From Gorsachius magnificus (taxonomy: Eukaryota > Chordata > Aves > Pelecaniformes > Ardeidae): a stretch of 64,000 nucleotides of DNA. Both the position numbers and the translations under genes were made by a program. The stretch lies in assembly GCA_034008185.1 (NCBI GenBank), contig CM067081.1, positions 7,253,821-7,317,820 on the forward strand, in the 5' to 3' direction. The notes beneath the pieces were generated by a model. That model was not told where the DNA came from and searched no databases. It saw nothing but the letters and a program-made list of their open reading frames with translations. This document shows positions 34,701 through 45,371 of this stretch, piece by piece (position 1 is the first letter of the stretch; each line of letters begins with the position of its first letter).

Positions 34701-37140
34701 TTTGTTAATATCTAGCTTAATTGTCACCATATACGTTGCCAAAGAAAAGGCAGGGGTTAAGAGGAATGACTATTTAAAAAGAACAAACTGTTCAAGTGCC
34801 TCTCAGTGAGGCATTTCTTTGACTCTAGTTTTTCTATGGTCAGCGGTTGCTCTAGAAGCCCTGGGTAACCTACCCTACCCATGAGAGTTAGATTAATCCA
34901 CCCGGGGTTGCTCCTTTGCCAGTGGAACACCCAACATGATGTAAGACTTCCAGGTACTTTCAGTTGCACAGCTAGAAGTTTACTTGCAGAAGAAGTAGTC
35001 CAAATATTCTACTACCTGTCTTACTCATGGGACTGGAATTATCTCAGAGAAGATCATCTCAGTTTTCCTCTTCTGAGATCTCTGAACTCTGCACAGTTTA
35101 GTTTTAGACACGTTACTGTTTTAGTCCGCTGAAGGCAAGGCAATACACTTGCTGAGAATTGGATCATGAGTTAGCATGTCCATGCAGACTGAGTTGCCTT
35201 CTGCTTCTTTTTGCCATCCTGCTTAAGCATCACCATTCCAGTTCTTAGATTCTTGCTCACTTTAATTCTTTTGAGTCTGTGACACTGGCCCCTAGGTATG
35301 CTTGTTCAGGAAATCTTTGTTAACACATATGGGATGTAGTACAAAATTATCACATAATTTTCCTCCCAGGTGGAGATATATTAAAATCAGTACAACTCAA
35401 TTGTGGTATTCGGCAATTCAGGTATTCTGAGCAGGATCATTTTAGCCCTTTCAGTCCTTGGTCCTGCTGTTCATAAAATAAATGGCTTTCACATATAAAG
35501 TAACTTAGTCTTTCCTCAGAAGAACTGAATTACTAATCATAAGCTATTACAAATGAAGAAAAATGATTTATCTCCCCAAAAAAGAGAAATCACAGATGGG
35601 AGGACATATAATGGTTAACAAAGCAACAAGTCTTGAAATAAGTGAAATGAGCAAAAATAAATGTGGAAAATAAAACCATTTGCACAGACTTAAAAGAGTA
35701 ATAAGACAAGGCTGCAGAGAAAATCAAAGCAAATAGGAAATCAGGAATGATGGGAAGCATTACTTACTGTCCATGAGAGATGAACTGAACTATTTAGGCA
35801 TATTTCTTTTAGCATCAAATGAATGAATAAGGACCTTTTAAAAAATTGCCTAATTTGTAATTTCCTATTTAATTTAAAATAAATTTTGTATTATTTTACT
35901 TTATTCTATATAAATGACTTGGATGCAGGAGTGAAGTCATTTATGAGATACCGGGATGATTATGTATTCTTCAGTATGAACACAGATTGCTGAGTAAACT
36001 TGTTCTTGGAAACTGAAATTTATCCTGCTGATCTAATGATGATGTACTTCTGCCCAAGAACTGTATTTGTCTTATTGGCAATGTTATCTCATACACGAAT
36101 ACAGGAGCTGCCATGCTGAATCACTGCAATATCCAATGCAGTTCAGTCCTGTACATAAAAATCAAACAAATAACTTTCCAGAAGGATTTGTGTTAAAGAA
36201 AAATCTTCTGCTTTGTTTTACTGAGCCAAGATGTAGATGTCAGTGGTGTCTTGTAGCAATGAGTTTTGCAGTCCAGTTCTGCTGTATTTAGAATTTTTCC
36301 CCTCCATCGTGGAAGTACCCACTTCTAGTTGCATTGACTGCACCTGTGATAGGTTCATGTGAGTCATGAGTATCAGCCAATGGCTTTGTTCACAGCCAAG
36401 AGGATATATTTTTATTTCTATTAAGTTTCCAGAGGAACTTGGGAACTTGCAAAGACATGAGCCAATAACACTGGTATGACTATGGGAGTTCTCTGCCCTC
36501 AGTGCTTCTAGCTTTGCCTTGCGGAACTGCATTAGTGGTAGAAGGTTCTTTAACTGTGAAGTTAGAGTGTTGGCTCTTCTCTGGGCTATTCTCCTTTTGG
36601 AGTCAAACTGAGGGTTCTGGCTATTCACATACTGCTAGAAGACAGACATCGATGTTCTCAAGTCTGATTCTTTTTTTGAGAACCAACCAGTTTAGGGATT
36701 TTATATAGACTAAAAATATCGGCTCTGTTCTGGAGAAGCTGAGATGGGATGTCATGACTGACCCAGCCAACCTTAACATACGCTGTTGCTGGGCTGGGGG
36801 CTTGCACAAACCCAACCCACAGTCCTGTCCCCTCTCTTCTGCTGGCAGTTGAGCCTGGGTAGCTGTGCAGGCAGGTGGTCTGGTCCCCAATTCAGTGGAA
36901 AGCTAACCAAGAAGGGAGGAAGGAAGGGGCAGGGAAAGGGGAAGGGGAAGAGAGAAGAGATATCCATGAGATCCACTTCTGTAGCCCTCACTACATTTTG
37001 GCTTACCAACAATCATCTCACTTATATGAACTAAAGTGGATAGAGTGACCCAATCCCTCTTCATCTTGGTTATGATGCATATCGTCATGTCTCTTCTTGT
37101 TTCTTTCCTCCCAGGGATGCACAGTTGAAGTATTTTCTTC
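34701..37140. other. Unique sequence with a GA-rich patch
   Basis: The 136-codon minus-strand ORF at 36218-36628 has no domain and overlaps a plus-strand ORF of chance length. A purine-only patch (GAAGGGAGGAAGGAAGGGGC and continuing) lies at 36911-36960. No gene supported. Confidence 0.55.
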
Positions 37141-37325
37141 CTCACCCGCCTTGCTGCCCTTCTCTAAATCTTGCCTTCGCTAGTTCTGCTATCTTCTTCT
37201 TGACACTGAGCGATCCAAGTTGCACACAGCATTCCAGAGGAGAGGGTAACAGTGATTTATATAAGGGCACTGTAATACCCTTGGTAATATTCAGGGTGTT
37301 TATTATCTGCATCCAAAGGACTGTC
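37141..37325 (-). repeat. Very old amniote CR1-like relic
   Basis: CTGCCCTTCTCTAAATCTTG, CTTCTTCTTGACACTGAGCG, TTGCACACAGCATTCCAGAG and TTTATTATCTGCATCCAAAG occur in the order expected of an antisense ORF2 C terminus from an ancient CR1. It probably belongs to the same old family as 34386-34700 but covers a more upstream part of the element. Confidence 0.5.
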
Positions 37326-39339
37326 CCTTCTATCTTAATAGTCCCTGAGAAGTTCTCAGGATTTAATGATGAGGTCGATAAAACTCCTGCTTAAATGTGC
37401 CATAGCCCACAGCTGAAAGACAGTGTTTGTATGCGTATTCCCTCTTCCTAGCCTTCTACTTTCTTTTGTCTATCATAGATACGGGGTTGGAAAAAGTCTC
37501 CTGCTTCACTCTCAGTTCCCACCACTGCCAGCTCCCAGCCTCAGGCCTGTGCTCCCTTAGTGCTGCCCCATAATTGGCTGCTAATCACAAGGTGGTACAA
37601 CTCCGATCAGCCCTGAATGGTCCAGGGGCAAATGCCCTGCTCTGCTGATGGCTCTGTGTGGCATCATTGAGTTATATGGGGTCTATATTAATTCTGAGTA
37701 ACTTTAGACATCTGCAGGATACATAAACATTTTCGATGGGAACACTTTTCATTTTCAGTATGGAGAAAGAGGCTTTTTCAAGGTAAGAGCTACCCACTGT
37801 TTCAGGTGTAGACTTCGGAATGAGAGGAGTTGAGTCTTTGAAGTGCCTCTCTTGGACACATCCACACTTTACATGTCTACATCTGGTAAGATGAATCTCA
37901 CCCTGACTCATGGTCTCCATCTGAATTACTACCATTCTCTCTCTCCTCCTTTTAGACTGCAAGTCTTTTATTTCTGCCCAGCTCCCACGTTAAGAACCAT
38001 TGATTTTCATTGGGCATAGCAGACATAACACAGCAACTTATAAGCAATCAAAGCTGCCCTCATAGATTTTGCTTCTACCCCTCTGTTAATCTTTTCCTTC
38101 ATGGCATCAGGAAAAAGAGGTAAGTGGCCACTGTTCTCTCTCATTGCATGCACTTTCCAAGTGGTGCTTGCAGATTTCATTAACCTTCCCTTTTTGAATA
38201 TAACATCTCACTTTTTGTTATTATAAAAGCAAACATTTGAAGTAGTGTCTGATATTTTGTATGGATAAATATGTATACATAACATAGATATGTATATTTT
38301 GCTTCACATTACTGTCATGAAAAAGGGACTATTTTATCTTCTGTTGCTTTCTTAGGGCATTAATAGCATACTTATTATCCTCATATGCCTGACACTTGAG
38401 GGTTTCACTGGAGATTTAGGTTCTTTTTGCCCAGTGGTAGGAAAGGCAGTTCCAAAGACCTGATGCTAAATGCTTTCATCCATCACATTTGGCTGCAGAA
38501 GTAGCTGGGTACTTCTCCTCAAAGCTGTAGCCCTACGAGGAGTCTTATGCTGTTAGCTGTCAATTCAGAGCAGCATTTTGCCTGGGGAAAGGAGCCAGGA
38601 ATACCAGAAATTCAGAGGAAAAAACACATGGAGGTACACGGTCTGAGCCTGCAGTGCCATAATGAGGTATTTCGCTGCCCAAATGCATTTCTTGCTTTCA
38701 GCCTTTTCCCTTCCTTCCCCCAACTTCTCTGAGCTTTGCCCTGACTCCTCCTCACCCCTTCACTTACAAGGGTTGTTCCCAGTATCTCAGTGGACCTGCA
38801 TACTCTTCTTACTCGTCATGAATAGTGGCAGCAGCACCCACAAAGATACATTTGCCTCCAGTGGTGTCCCCTCTCATACGACCTGATAAAATGCTTTGAC
38901 GCTGATTTTGGAAGCTGGGATCTGCCACTGCTCCCACAGGAACCATAGGTTAGAGGACCCCCCTAGCCTCTCACAGCAGATTTGAAGAACTCTCAAATTT
39001 GGTACCAGCAATAAATAACAATCTCTAGAAAATGTTGTTAATCTTTCTGGGCAGAACTCAGAAATACCCCTGACAGCTTCCGGGGGCTGCAGAACCCAAA
39101 GGAGAGCTCTGACATGCCTTGTGCTTCTCTGTGTTGCTCTCCTCCGCTGCAGCATGGGGATGGTTGTCTGCTTCCACTCTAGGATGATGTGAGATTTAAA
39201 AAAAAAATAGGTAAAAGTTTAATACCTGTTGCTTGAAATCAGTGTTGTACTTTGAGGATTTAAACTTTATAACTTTTCTTGTCTGCATCTTTATTTATAT
39301 TGTTCTGAACACAATGCTGTCTGATCCACCCTGAGAGCA
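37326..39339. other. Unique sequence, no supported gene
   Basis: The longest ORF is 96 codons (37672-37962, minus), with no motif. Directly flanks the left solo LTR. Confidence 0.6.
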
Positions 39340-39945
39340 TGTGCTGGTTTTGGCTGGGGTAGAGTTCATTTTCTTCACAGTAGCTGGCATGACGCTGTAT
39401 TTTGGATTTGTGCTGGAAACAGCGTTGATAACACAGGGGTGTTTCCATTACTGCTGAGCAGGGCTTACACAGAGTGAAGGCCTTTGCTGCTTCTCACCCC
39501 ACCCCACCAGCGAGGAGGCTGGGGGTGCACAAGGAGTTGGGAGGGGGCACAGCTGGGACAGCTGACCCCAACTGACCCAAGGGGTGTTCCATACCATATG
39601 ACGTCATGCTCAGCATATACATCTGGGGTAAGAAGAAGGAAGTGGGGGGACGTTCAGAGTGATGACGTTTGTCTTCCCAAGTCACCGTTACGCATGATGG
39701 AGCCCTGCTTTCCTGCGGATGGCTGAGCCCCTGCCTGCCCGTGGGAAGCAGTGAATGAATTCCTTGTTTCGCTTTGCTTGCGTGTGTGGCTTTTGCTTTT
39801 TTTCTGCTTTTTGCTTTACTTATTGAACTGTCTTTATCTCAACCCATGAGTTTTCTCACTTTTACCTTTCCACTTCTCTCCCCCATCCCATGTCCGAGTT
39901 GCCAGCCATCCTGGCTGAGTTGCCAGCTGGGGTTAAACCATGACA
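39340..39945 (+). mobile_element. Solo ERVK-type LTR, sense orientation
   Basis: A 606-bp LTR bounded by TGTGCTGGTTTTGGCTGGGG and GGTTAAACCATGACA. Internal order: U3 with GTTGATAACACAGGGGTG and CCATATGACGTCATGCTCAG (a cAMP-response-type element), a TATA-like CATATACAT at about 39614, a degraded polyadenylation signal near TTATTGAACTG (about 39821), and the TTATCTCAACCCATGAG U5 start. There is no primer binding site after 39945 (GAGTAGCTGTT follows), so it is a solo LTR left by LTR-LTR recombination. The flanks GAGCA and GAGTA could be a decayed short target duplication. The copy at 42663-43255 is a close relative in opposite orientation. Confidence 0.9.
39599..39606. promoter_or_regulatory. 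CRE-like palindrome in LTR U3
   Basis: A perfect TGACGTCA lies about 10 bp upstream of the TATA-like CATATACAT, a promoter-proximal position. This octamer is the binding site of CREB/ATF factors. The sister LTR at 42663 has TGACATCA at the same place (one change), and the LTRs at 1257 and 44294 retain only an AACGTCA half. Confidence 0.65.
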
Positions 39946-40804
39946 GAGTAGCTGTTAAGAAAAATCTCTGTTCCCTGGCTAGGGAAAATGCAGAGCAAGA
40001 GGATGAAAACTTATGACTAGCACTTGAAATTGGTACATCCAGCCTGTCTACCTCAGCACTGACCATCAGCACTGATGAGAGTTAGATGGCAAGGGGAAGA
40101 TTAGAAAACACCTGCGCCCTCATTGACTCTGGTGGGGCATTGTATAGAAATAGTGAGCATTTCTAGAAAAAAACGTCTCACATAGGAGAACTTTTGATTC
40201 ATTGAATCACAAAAACAAGTTTAGGACGACTTCTTGTCTGAGTACTTTTACACTGCCTGAGGCTGGCAAGGAAGGTGATAAACAGAGGGAGAAATGATAA
40301 ATGGGAAGAAGTCCTGGAGAGAAGCTGCTGGGATTTGTGTTTTCTTTTTGTGGAGTTGCTTCCCTGGTGAGCTGTAAGGAACCGTAAGCAGCGCAAGGGG
40401 GGCAAGATCATCTCTTCCTCCATGCACATGACACGAATGAGCATCTGTAGTTGGGAGGAGGAGGAGGATTAGCTTCCACAAGGCAGCTCTGTTCCCTTCA
40501 CACAGATGGGTTAGCAGCCGTGGGGAGTAAGGGGTGGGAGAGGGATCCTCAGCTTTAGCCCTCTGTTTCTCTCCAGCATGCCAAGCAGAAGCAAGTAGCA
40601 AGCACGGAGGGAAAAATAATTTGCCATTTATCTATAGATGCTAACAGATGCCTCTCACAAGGGAGCAAATTGTCAACTTCAAATGTGTTTCTAGGTTTGC
40701 TTTCTGCTCAGGATATACTGTATCCATAAATGAGCAGAGGATGCTGCCTTGCAAGGAGCTGGGGAGATTAACAAGAGTGGAAGTGGTGGAAGGGAAGGTA
40801 AAGG
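39946..40804. other. Sequence between LTR and old CR1, no supported gene
   Basis: Contains a 117-codon minus-strand ORF at 40248-40601 without motifs. No retroviral internal sequence is present next to the LTR. Confidence 0.55.
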
Positions 40805-41450
40805 TTAGAAATAGGGAATAATGGTAATGGAAAAGATCCAGCTTGGAAAATGCAGTCTCATACATCTGGGGAAAAATAATCGAAGACTCAGCTGTTCTGC
40901 AGGAGAGAGATACTTACAGAGCACTAGAAATGAAAAAAATCCCCTAGAGATAGCAGTGGGAAACCAATTAGATGTGGCTTGTATAGGTACTAAAGAGTAT
41001 CACTTTGGGGCTACACACAGGGGCAAACCCATTATCTTCCAGGGAGGTGGTGATCCAGCTGTACGTGGCACAGGTGGAACAGTACCCCTGGCTCTGGCAT
41101 ATCAATGCCAGACTGACATGGATGAATTGGAGGGAATTCAGAGAAAAGTGTCATTAGAAAGGAAAGGGTTGGAGAGAATTTTTTTTATACAAGAAAGACT
41201 AAACATGTATTTTATAAAGCTTGGCAGTGATTCGAGTGGGAAAGGATAACATTCTACAAAAACCCAAAGGCAGTAAATAGCAAGGAGGAGAAAATACATT
41301 TAATGTAGAAGAGGAGTGTAGGTAGAAGGTATAAAGGGTAAAAAGGATCAAGGAGAACACAGGCAAGAAAAAATTCTTTGGGGGCAAGACTGATGAATAG
41401 GATTGTGCAATGGCCCAAAGGAGGGATGTGATAGATGCCTGTGATGGGCA
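40805..41450 (+). mobile_element. Degenerate, old CR1 LINE fragment, sense
   Basis: The plus-strand frame 40821-41249 keeps the skeleton of the CR1 ORF2 C terminus. LGKCSLIHLGKNN corresponds to the KCKVxHLGxNN block, then comes LQSTRNEKNPLEI (ExDLGV block) with Gln-Leu-Asp and Cys, and MDELEGIQRK with KGLERIFFIQERL (ELLExVQRR...KGLExxxYEERL block). After 41250 the resemblance fades but GKKKFFGG-like and later blocks suggest continuation to about 41450. It is much more diverged than the other copies, and the surviving 142-codon frame is probably accidental. Confidence 0.68.
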
Positions 41451-42662
41451 CATTTGAGCATCATCAGGAGCATGCAGAGATGCCCAGGGTAACTCAGATG
41501 TCAGACCAAGTCTGACCCAGTGGCACAGATTTCCAAGCAGGTATTTCCAAGCGAGACAATTCTGTTGGTGGGCAACAGACATATTCTTTGGCCCTTAATG
41601 GGACTCTGCCCTCAAACATTGTCCAGGTCTGACTTGCTTACCCATTCATGCTTCCTTACACATAATCAGTTCTACAATCTCTTCTTCAGTGTCTTCCAGA
41701 GGAAGCTGGGTTTGTGAGAGGACATAGAAGATAAAGGTGTCCTCCTGCCAAAGCTACCTGTCAGCTCTCTTCTTTTTGCTCCTGGGTCAGATTCAGATCC
41801 CTTCTGAGTTGTGCCTGACGTGACTCCTATTCTGCTGCTACAGAGAGTAATCCTTCCCTCTTTCCCCTGTGCTCCCTCTCGTGGTCATACGAAAGCCCCC
41901 AGAAGTCCCCTGGTTTCCCTACCACGTGGCTGATTTTCTCTTTCCAGAATAAACAAGCAGAAAAGCAGACCTGGTCGCTGCTGCAGTCTTTGCCCCGATG
42001 AGAGCTATGCCTCTTCCCCTCCCGCCTCCTCAAAACCAAGTGTGAGCGTGAGGACCTGATTACGCCGTTCAGGGCTCTCTTTTCCCTGAGTTGATGCCGT
42101 TTGTCTGCGATATTTCTGTTTTCCGCAGAAGAGCTGCAGGGCTCAGCGTGTGTTTAGCACCACTGCTCAAATTCACATCTTCTTGGCACTAGCTTTACCG
42201 CTGGGGTGGAGCTGGAGACTGGCGTCCTACAGCATCACTGGGGCAGGGACTGGTGGACCCAGGCTGGCCTGAAAGGGGGTCCTGGGCCATGGAGAGCGTG
42301 GGAGGAGACCCTGGGCTGCACCTGCACTTCAAGATTTCCAGCCAGAGCCCTTTCAGTTACTTGTGATATCTATGCAGATTTTTTCACTTGTTTCTATGGA
42401 GACTATGATGCCTTCTTTGACTGCAACTTTTACAGGGGGATTAATAAGAGTGTGCGACCTTTCAGTGCAGCTCAGTGGTTCAGCTCCAGGGCAGCACAGT
42501 AGGAGGAGGCCGTTAACATCTGATACCTGTGTAGGGACCTTTGTATTATTCAGCAATTGGTATTCTTCACTGATAGCAAACCCACTGAGAACGGTCAAGT
42601 ATTGCTAGGGATGAGCAGATTAACGTCACACATACTCTAATGTACTGTTTATCAATGAATGG
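41451..42662. other. Unique sequence, no supported gene
   Basis: Two overlapping ORFs around 42206-42608 (98, 81 and 81 codons on both strands) have no motif. Flanks the inverted LTR at 42663. Confidence 0.55.
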
Positions 42663-43255
42663 TGGTGTGGTTTAACCCCAGCCATTGACTAAGCCCCACA
42701 CAGCTACTTGTTCCCTCTCCCCCGGTGGGATGGGGGAGAGAAGTGGAAAGGTAAAAGGGAGAAAACTCATGGGTTGAGATAAATACAATTTAATAAATAA
42801 AGCAAAAGCTGCACACAAGCAAAGTGAAACAAGGAATTCATTCACCACTTCCCATGGGCAGGCAGGGGTTCAGCCATCCGCAGGAAAGCAGGGCTCCATC
42901 ACGCGTAACGGTGACTTGGGAAGACAAACGTCATCACTCTGAACATCCCCCCCTTCCTTCTTCTTGCCCCAGATGTATATGCTGAGCATGATGTCATATG
43001 GTATGGAACACCCCTTGGGTCAGTTGGGGTCAGCTGTCCCAGCTGTGCCCCCTCCCAACTCCTTGTGCACCCCCAGCCTCCTCACTGGTGGGGTGGGGTG
43101 AGAAGCAGCAAAGGCCTTCACTCTGTGTAAGCCCTGCTCAGCAGTAATGGAAACACCCCTGTGTTATCAACGCTGTTTCCAGCACAAATCCAAAATACAG
43201 CGTCATGCCAGCTACTGTGAAGAAAATGAACTCTACCCCAGCCAAAACCAGCACA
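42663..43255 (-). mobile_element. Solo ERVK-type LTR, antisense orientation
   Basis: A 593-bp LTR running from TGGTGTGGTTTAACCCCAGC at 42663 to GCCAAAACCAGCACA at 43255. Reverse-complemented, its U3 is nearly base-for-base that of the LTR at 39340, including GTTGATAACACAGGGGTG and the GACGTTTGTCTTCCCAAGTC block. It differs at the CRE (TGACATCA) and has a distinctly different U5 end. It has a better polyadenylation signal (ATTAAA around 42789-42794). No primer binding site lies on the internal side, so it is a solo LTR. The flanks AATGG and AATGA may be a decayed short target duplication. Confidence 0.9.
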
Positions 43256-44293
43256 AATGACAACCCACCCATGTTGACGAGGACACACGTATGTGACTCT
43301 GTTCATCCCCCACTCCTTTCTGGTTTATTTTATAAACAAAAAAAACCCCAACGCCCCACCCAAACAAGGATTTGACTTTGGCTATGAACTAGTGGGGGGT
43401 CCGAGCTAAAACTGTTCATGGTGATGTGTTTGATTTCTGAGAAGCATGGGCTGGGCTGGGGGACTCAGTGCCAGGAAACAGATCTACCACCATTTTGAAG
43501 GAAACTGCACCCCAAACCTGCATGCAGCACTGCAAAGCCCCATGCATTCACTAACAGTGGTGACGAAGCTGCTCTTACTTACAGAAAAGTATGAAATAAT
43601 CAGAAGATGCTTCTCAACACAAAAAAAAAAAAAAAACAAACCCAAAACCTCTGGGGTACATGTAATGTTTGTTTCAGAAAGTGTTGCCTAGCCACTACCA
43701 AACAGACCATTTCACTCACAGAATCCACAGGGTGGAATTTGTCTGTTAAATTTTAGTCCTGTGACACATCCAATAAGGCACAAATGAGCAATGCAATTAT
43801 TTTGGAGCATTAAATGCTGAAGACCAGAAAGTCAGAAAAAAAATCAGACCTATCTTTCCCTTCTTCTATTTTTGTACATTTAAACTCTGGCTTTTCCTGC
43901 TTTCTCAGCAATGTAAGGGGCCTGTAGCACTGTGGTGCAATGTGGATATCCCGAGGACAAGGTGAGATGGGAGGGTGACACGTGTCACCAGGATATCCCC
44001 CTGAGCCAGCCCCACGGGAGCCTCCGGCATAGCTTGAGGAGGCACAGGGCAAAGTGTGAAAGTGATACCCGCCTCATCCTACCGCAGAAACGGCATCCGC
44101 TGCTGGTGGGCCACAGCATCCATGCCAGGAGGACGGAATCAGAGCATCTCTCATTGGCATCAACTGCCACCAGCCCCCCAAGGCAGTGCACGGCTTTGCT
44201 CCCCATGGCACAAGCAGCACAGGCAGGAGACCCCAGTCTGTGCTGCAGCATGTACCGCTGGCTTCGTGAAACCTCGAGTAGGTCATGCCTGGG
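43256..44293. other. Inter-LTR sequence, GC-richer toward the right
   Basis: Contains a 16-A run at 43621-43636 and, from about 43920 to 44290, a clearly GC-richer segment. ORFs there are open on both strands (124 codons plus, 88 and 80 minus), which reflects GC content more than coding. No recognisable protein motif. Confidence 0.5.
43974..43989. repeat. 16-bp perfect palindrome containing CACGTG
   Basis: GGTGACACGTGTCACC is its own reverse complement and centres on an E-box CACGTG. It lies in the GC-richer segment left of the split LTR, with GGATATCCC-type motifs about 30 bp to the left and directly to the right. Regulatory function is not shown. Confidence 0.6.
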
Positions 44294-45371
44294 TGTCGTG
44301 GTTTAACCTGGTTCAAGAAAGATGAGGAACTCCTAGAAAGAGTCCAGAGGAGAGCAACTAGGATGATAAAGGGACTGGAGCATCTCCCCTATGAGGAAAG
44401 GCTGAGGGAGCTGGGCTTGTTCAGCCTGAAGAAGAGAAGACTGAGAGGGGACCTCATCAACACATACAAATATCTTAAGGGTGGAAGTCACGAGGACGGA
44501 GCCAGACTCTTTGCAGTGGTGCCCAGTGACAGGACAAGGGGAAATGGGCACAAACTGAGACATAAGAGGTTTCAGCTGAACATGAGAGTAACTTTACTTT
44601 GAGGGTGATGGAGCACTGGCACAGGCTGCCCAGGGGGGTTGTGGAGTCTCCTTCTCTGGAGATATTCAAAGCCCGCCTGGACGATGTCCTGTGCAACCTG
44701 CTCTGGGTGACCCTGCTTTAGCAGGGGGGTTGGACTGGATGATCTCCCGAGGTCCCTTCCAACCCCTGCCATTCTGTGCTTCTGTAACCCGGCTGGCAGC
44801 TCAGCACCACGCAGCCACTCGCTCACTGCCCCCCTCCCTCAGTGGGATGGGGGAGAGAATCTGAAAAAAAAAAGTAAGACCCGTGGGTTGAGATAGAGAC
44901 AGTTTAATAAGAGAGAAGAATAACAATAATAACAATAATAATGGTAAGGGAATATACAGAATATATAAAACAAGTGATGCACAATGCAATTGCTCACCAC
45001 CCGCTGACCGATGCCCAGCCCGTCCCGAGCAGCGATCACTCCCCCCGAGCTGCGATCACACAGCCCGAGCTGCGACCACTCTGCCCGCGACCGACCGACT
45101 GACTAACCCCTCCGAGCATGACGTTCTATGGTGTGGAACAGCTCTTTGGTCAATTGGGGTCAGCTGTCCTGGCTGTGCTGTACTCCCAGCTTGTTATGCA
45201 CCTGGCCGAGCAGAAGCAGCTCAAAAAGTCCTTGAGCAGTCTGAGCACTGTTTGGCAACAACTAAAAACATCAGTGTGTTATCAACATTCTTCCAGTACT
45301 AAATCCAAAACACAGCACTATGCTAGCTACTATGAAGAAAAATTAACTCTATCCCAGCTGAAACCAGGACA
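44294..45371 (-). mobile_element. Solo ERVK-type LTR, antisense, split by a CR1
   Basis: Starts TGTCGTGGTTTAACC at 44294, is interrupted at 44311, resumes at 44785 with TAACCCGGCTGGC, and ends AAACCAGGACA at 45371. The remaining LTR is about 600 bp and is the same subfamily as the proviral LTR at 1257-1873 (AATAATAAC run, CCCGAGCTGCGA units, GTTGTTGCCAAACAGTGCTC in sense). There is no lysine PBS on the left side, so it is a solo LTR. The flanks CTGGG and CTGGT may be a decayed target duplication. Confidence 0.9.
44311..44784 (+). mobile_element. CR1 LINE fragment nested in the LTR, sense
   Basis: 474 bp of CR1 3' end. The frame 44311-44602 reads through [37 protein letters not shown] and [12 protein letters not shown] before a small deletion ends it. 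The 3' UTR box GGTTGGACTGGATGATCTC and a short ATTCTGTGCTTCTG tail follow. Flanking copies TAACCTGG (44304-44311) and TAACCCGG (44785-44792) are the likely target-site duplication, counting the first base as shared. The insertion is younger than the LTR. Confidence 0.93.

Noticed and set aside
36218..36628. 136-codon minus-strand ORF
   Set aside because: No recognisable domain and no evidence of splicing or conservation from sequence alone.
39340..43255. A complete provirus bounded by two LTRs
   Set aside because: The LTRs are in inverted orientation, neither has a primer binding site on its inner side, and the interior shows no gag, pol or env sequence.
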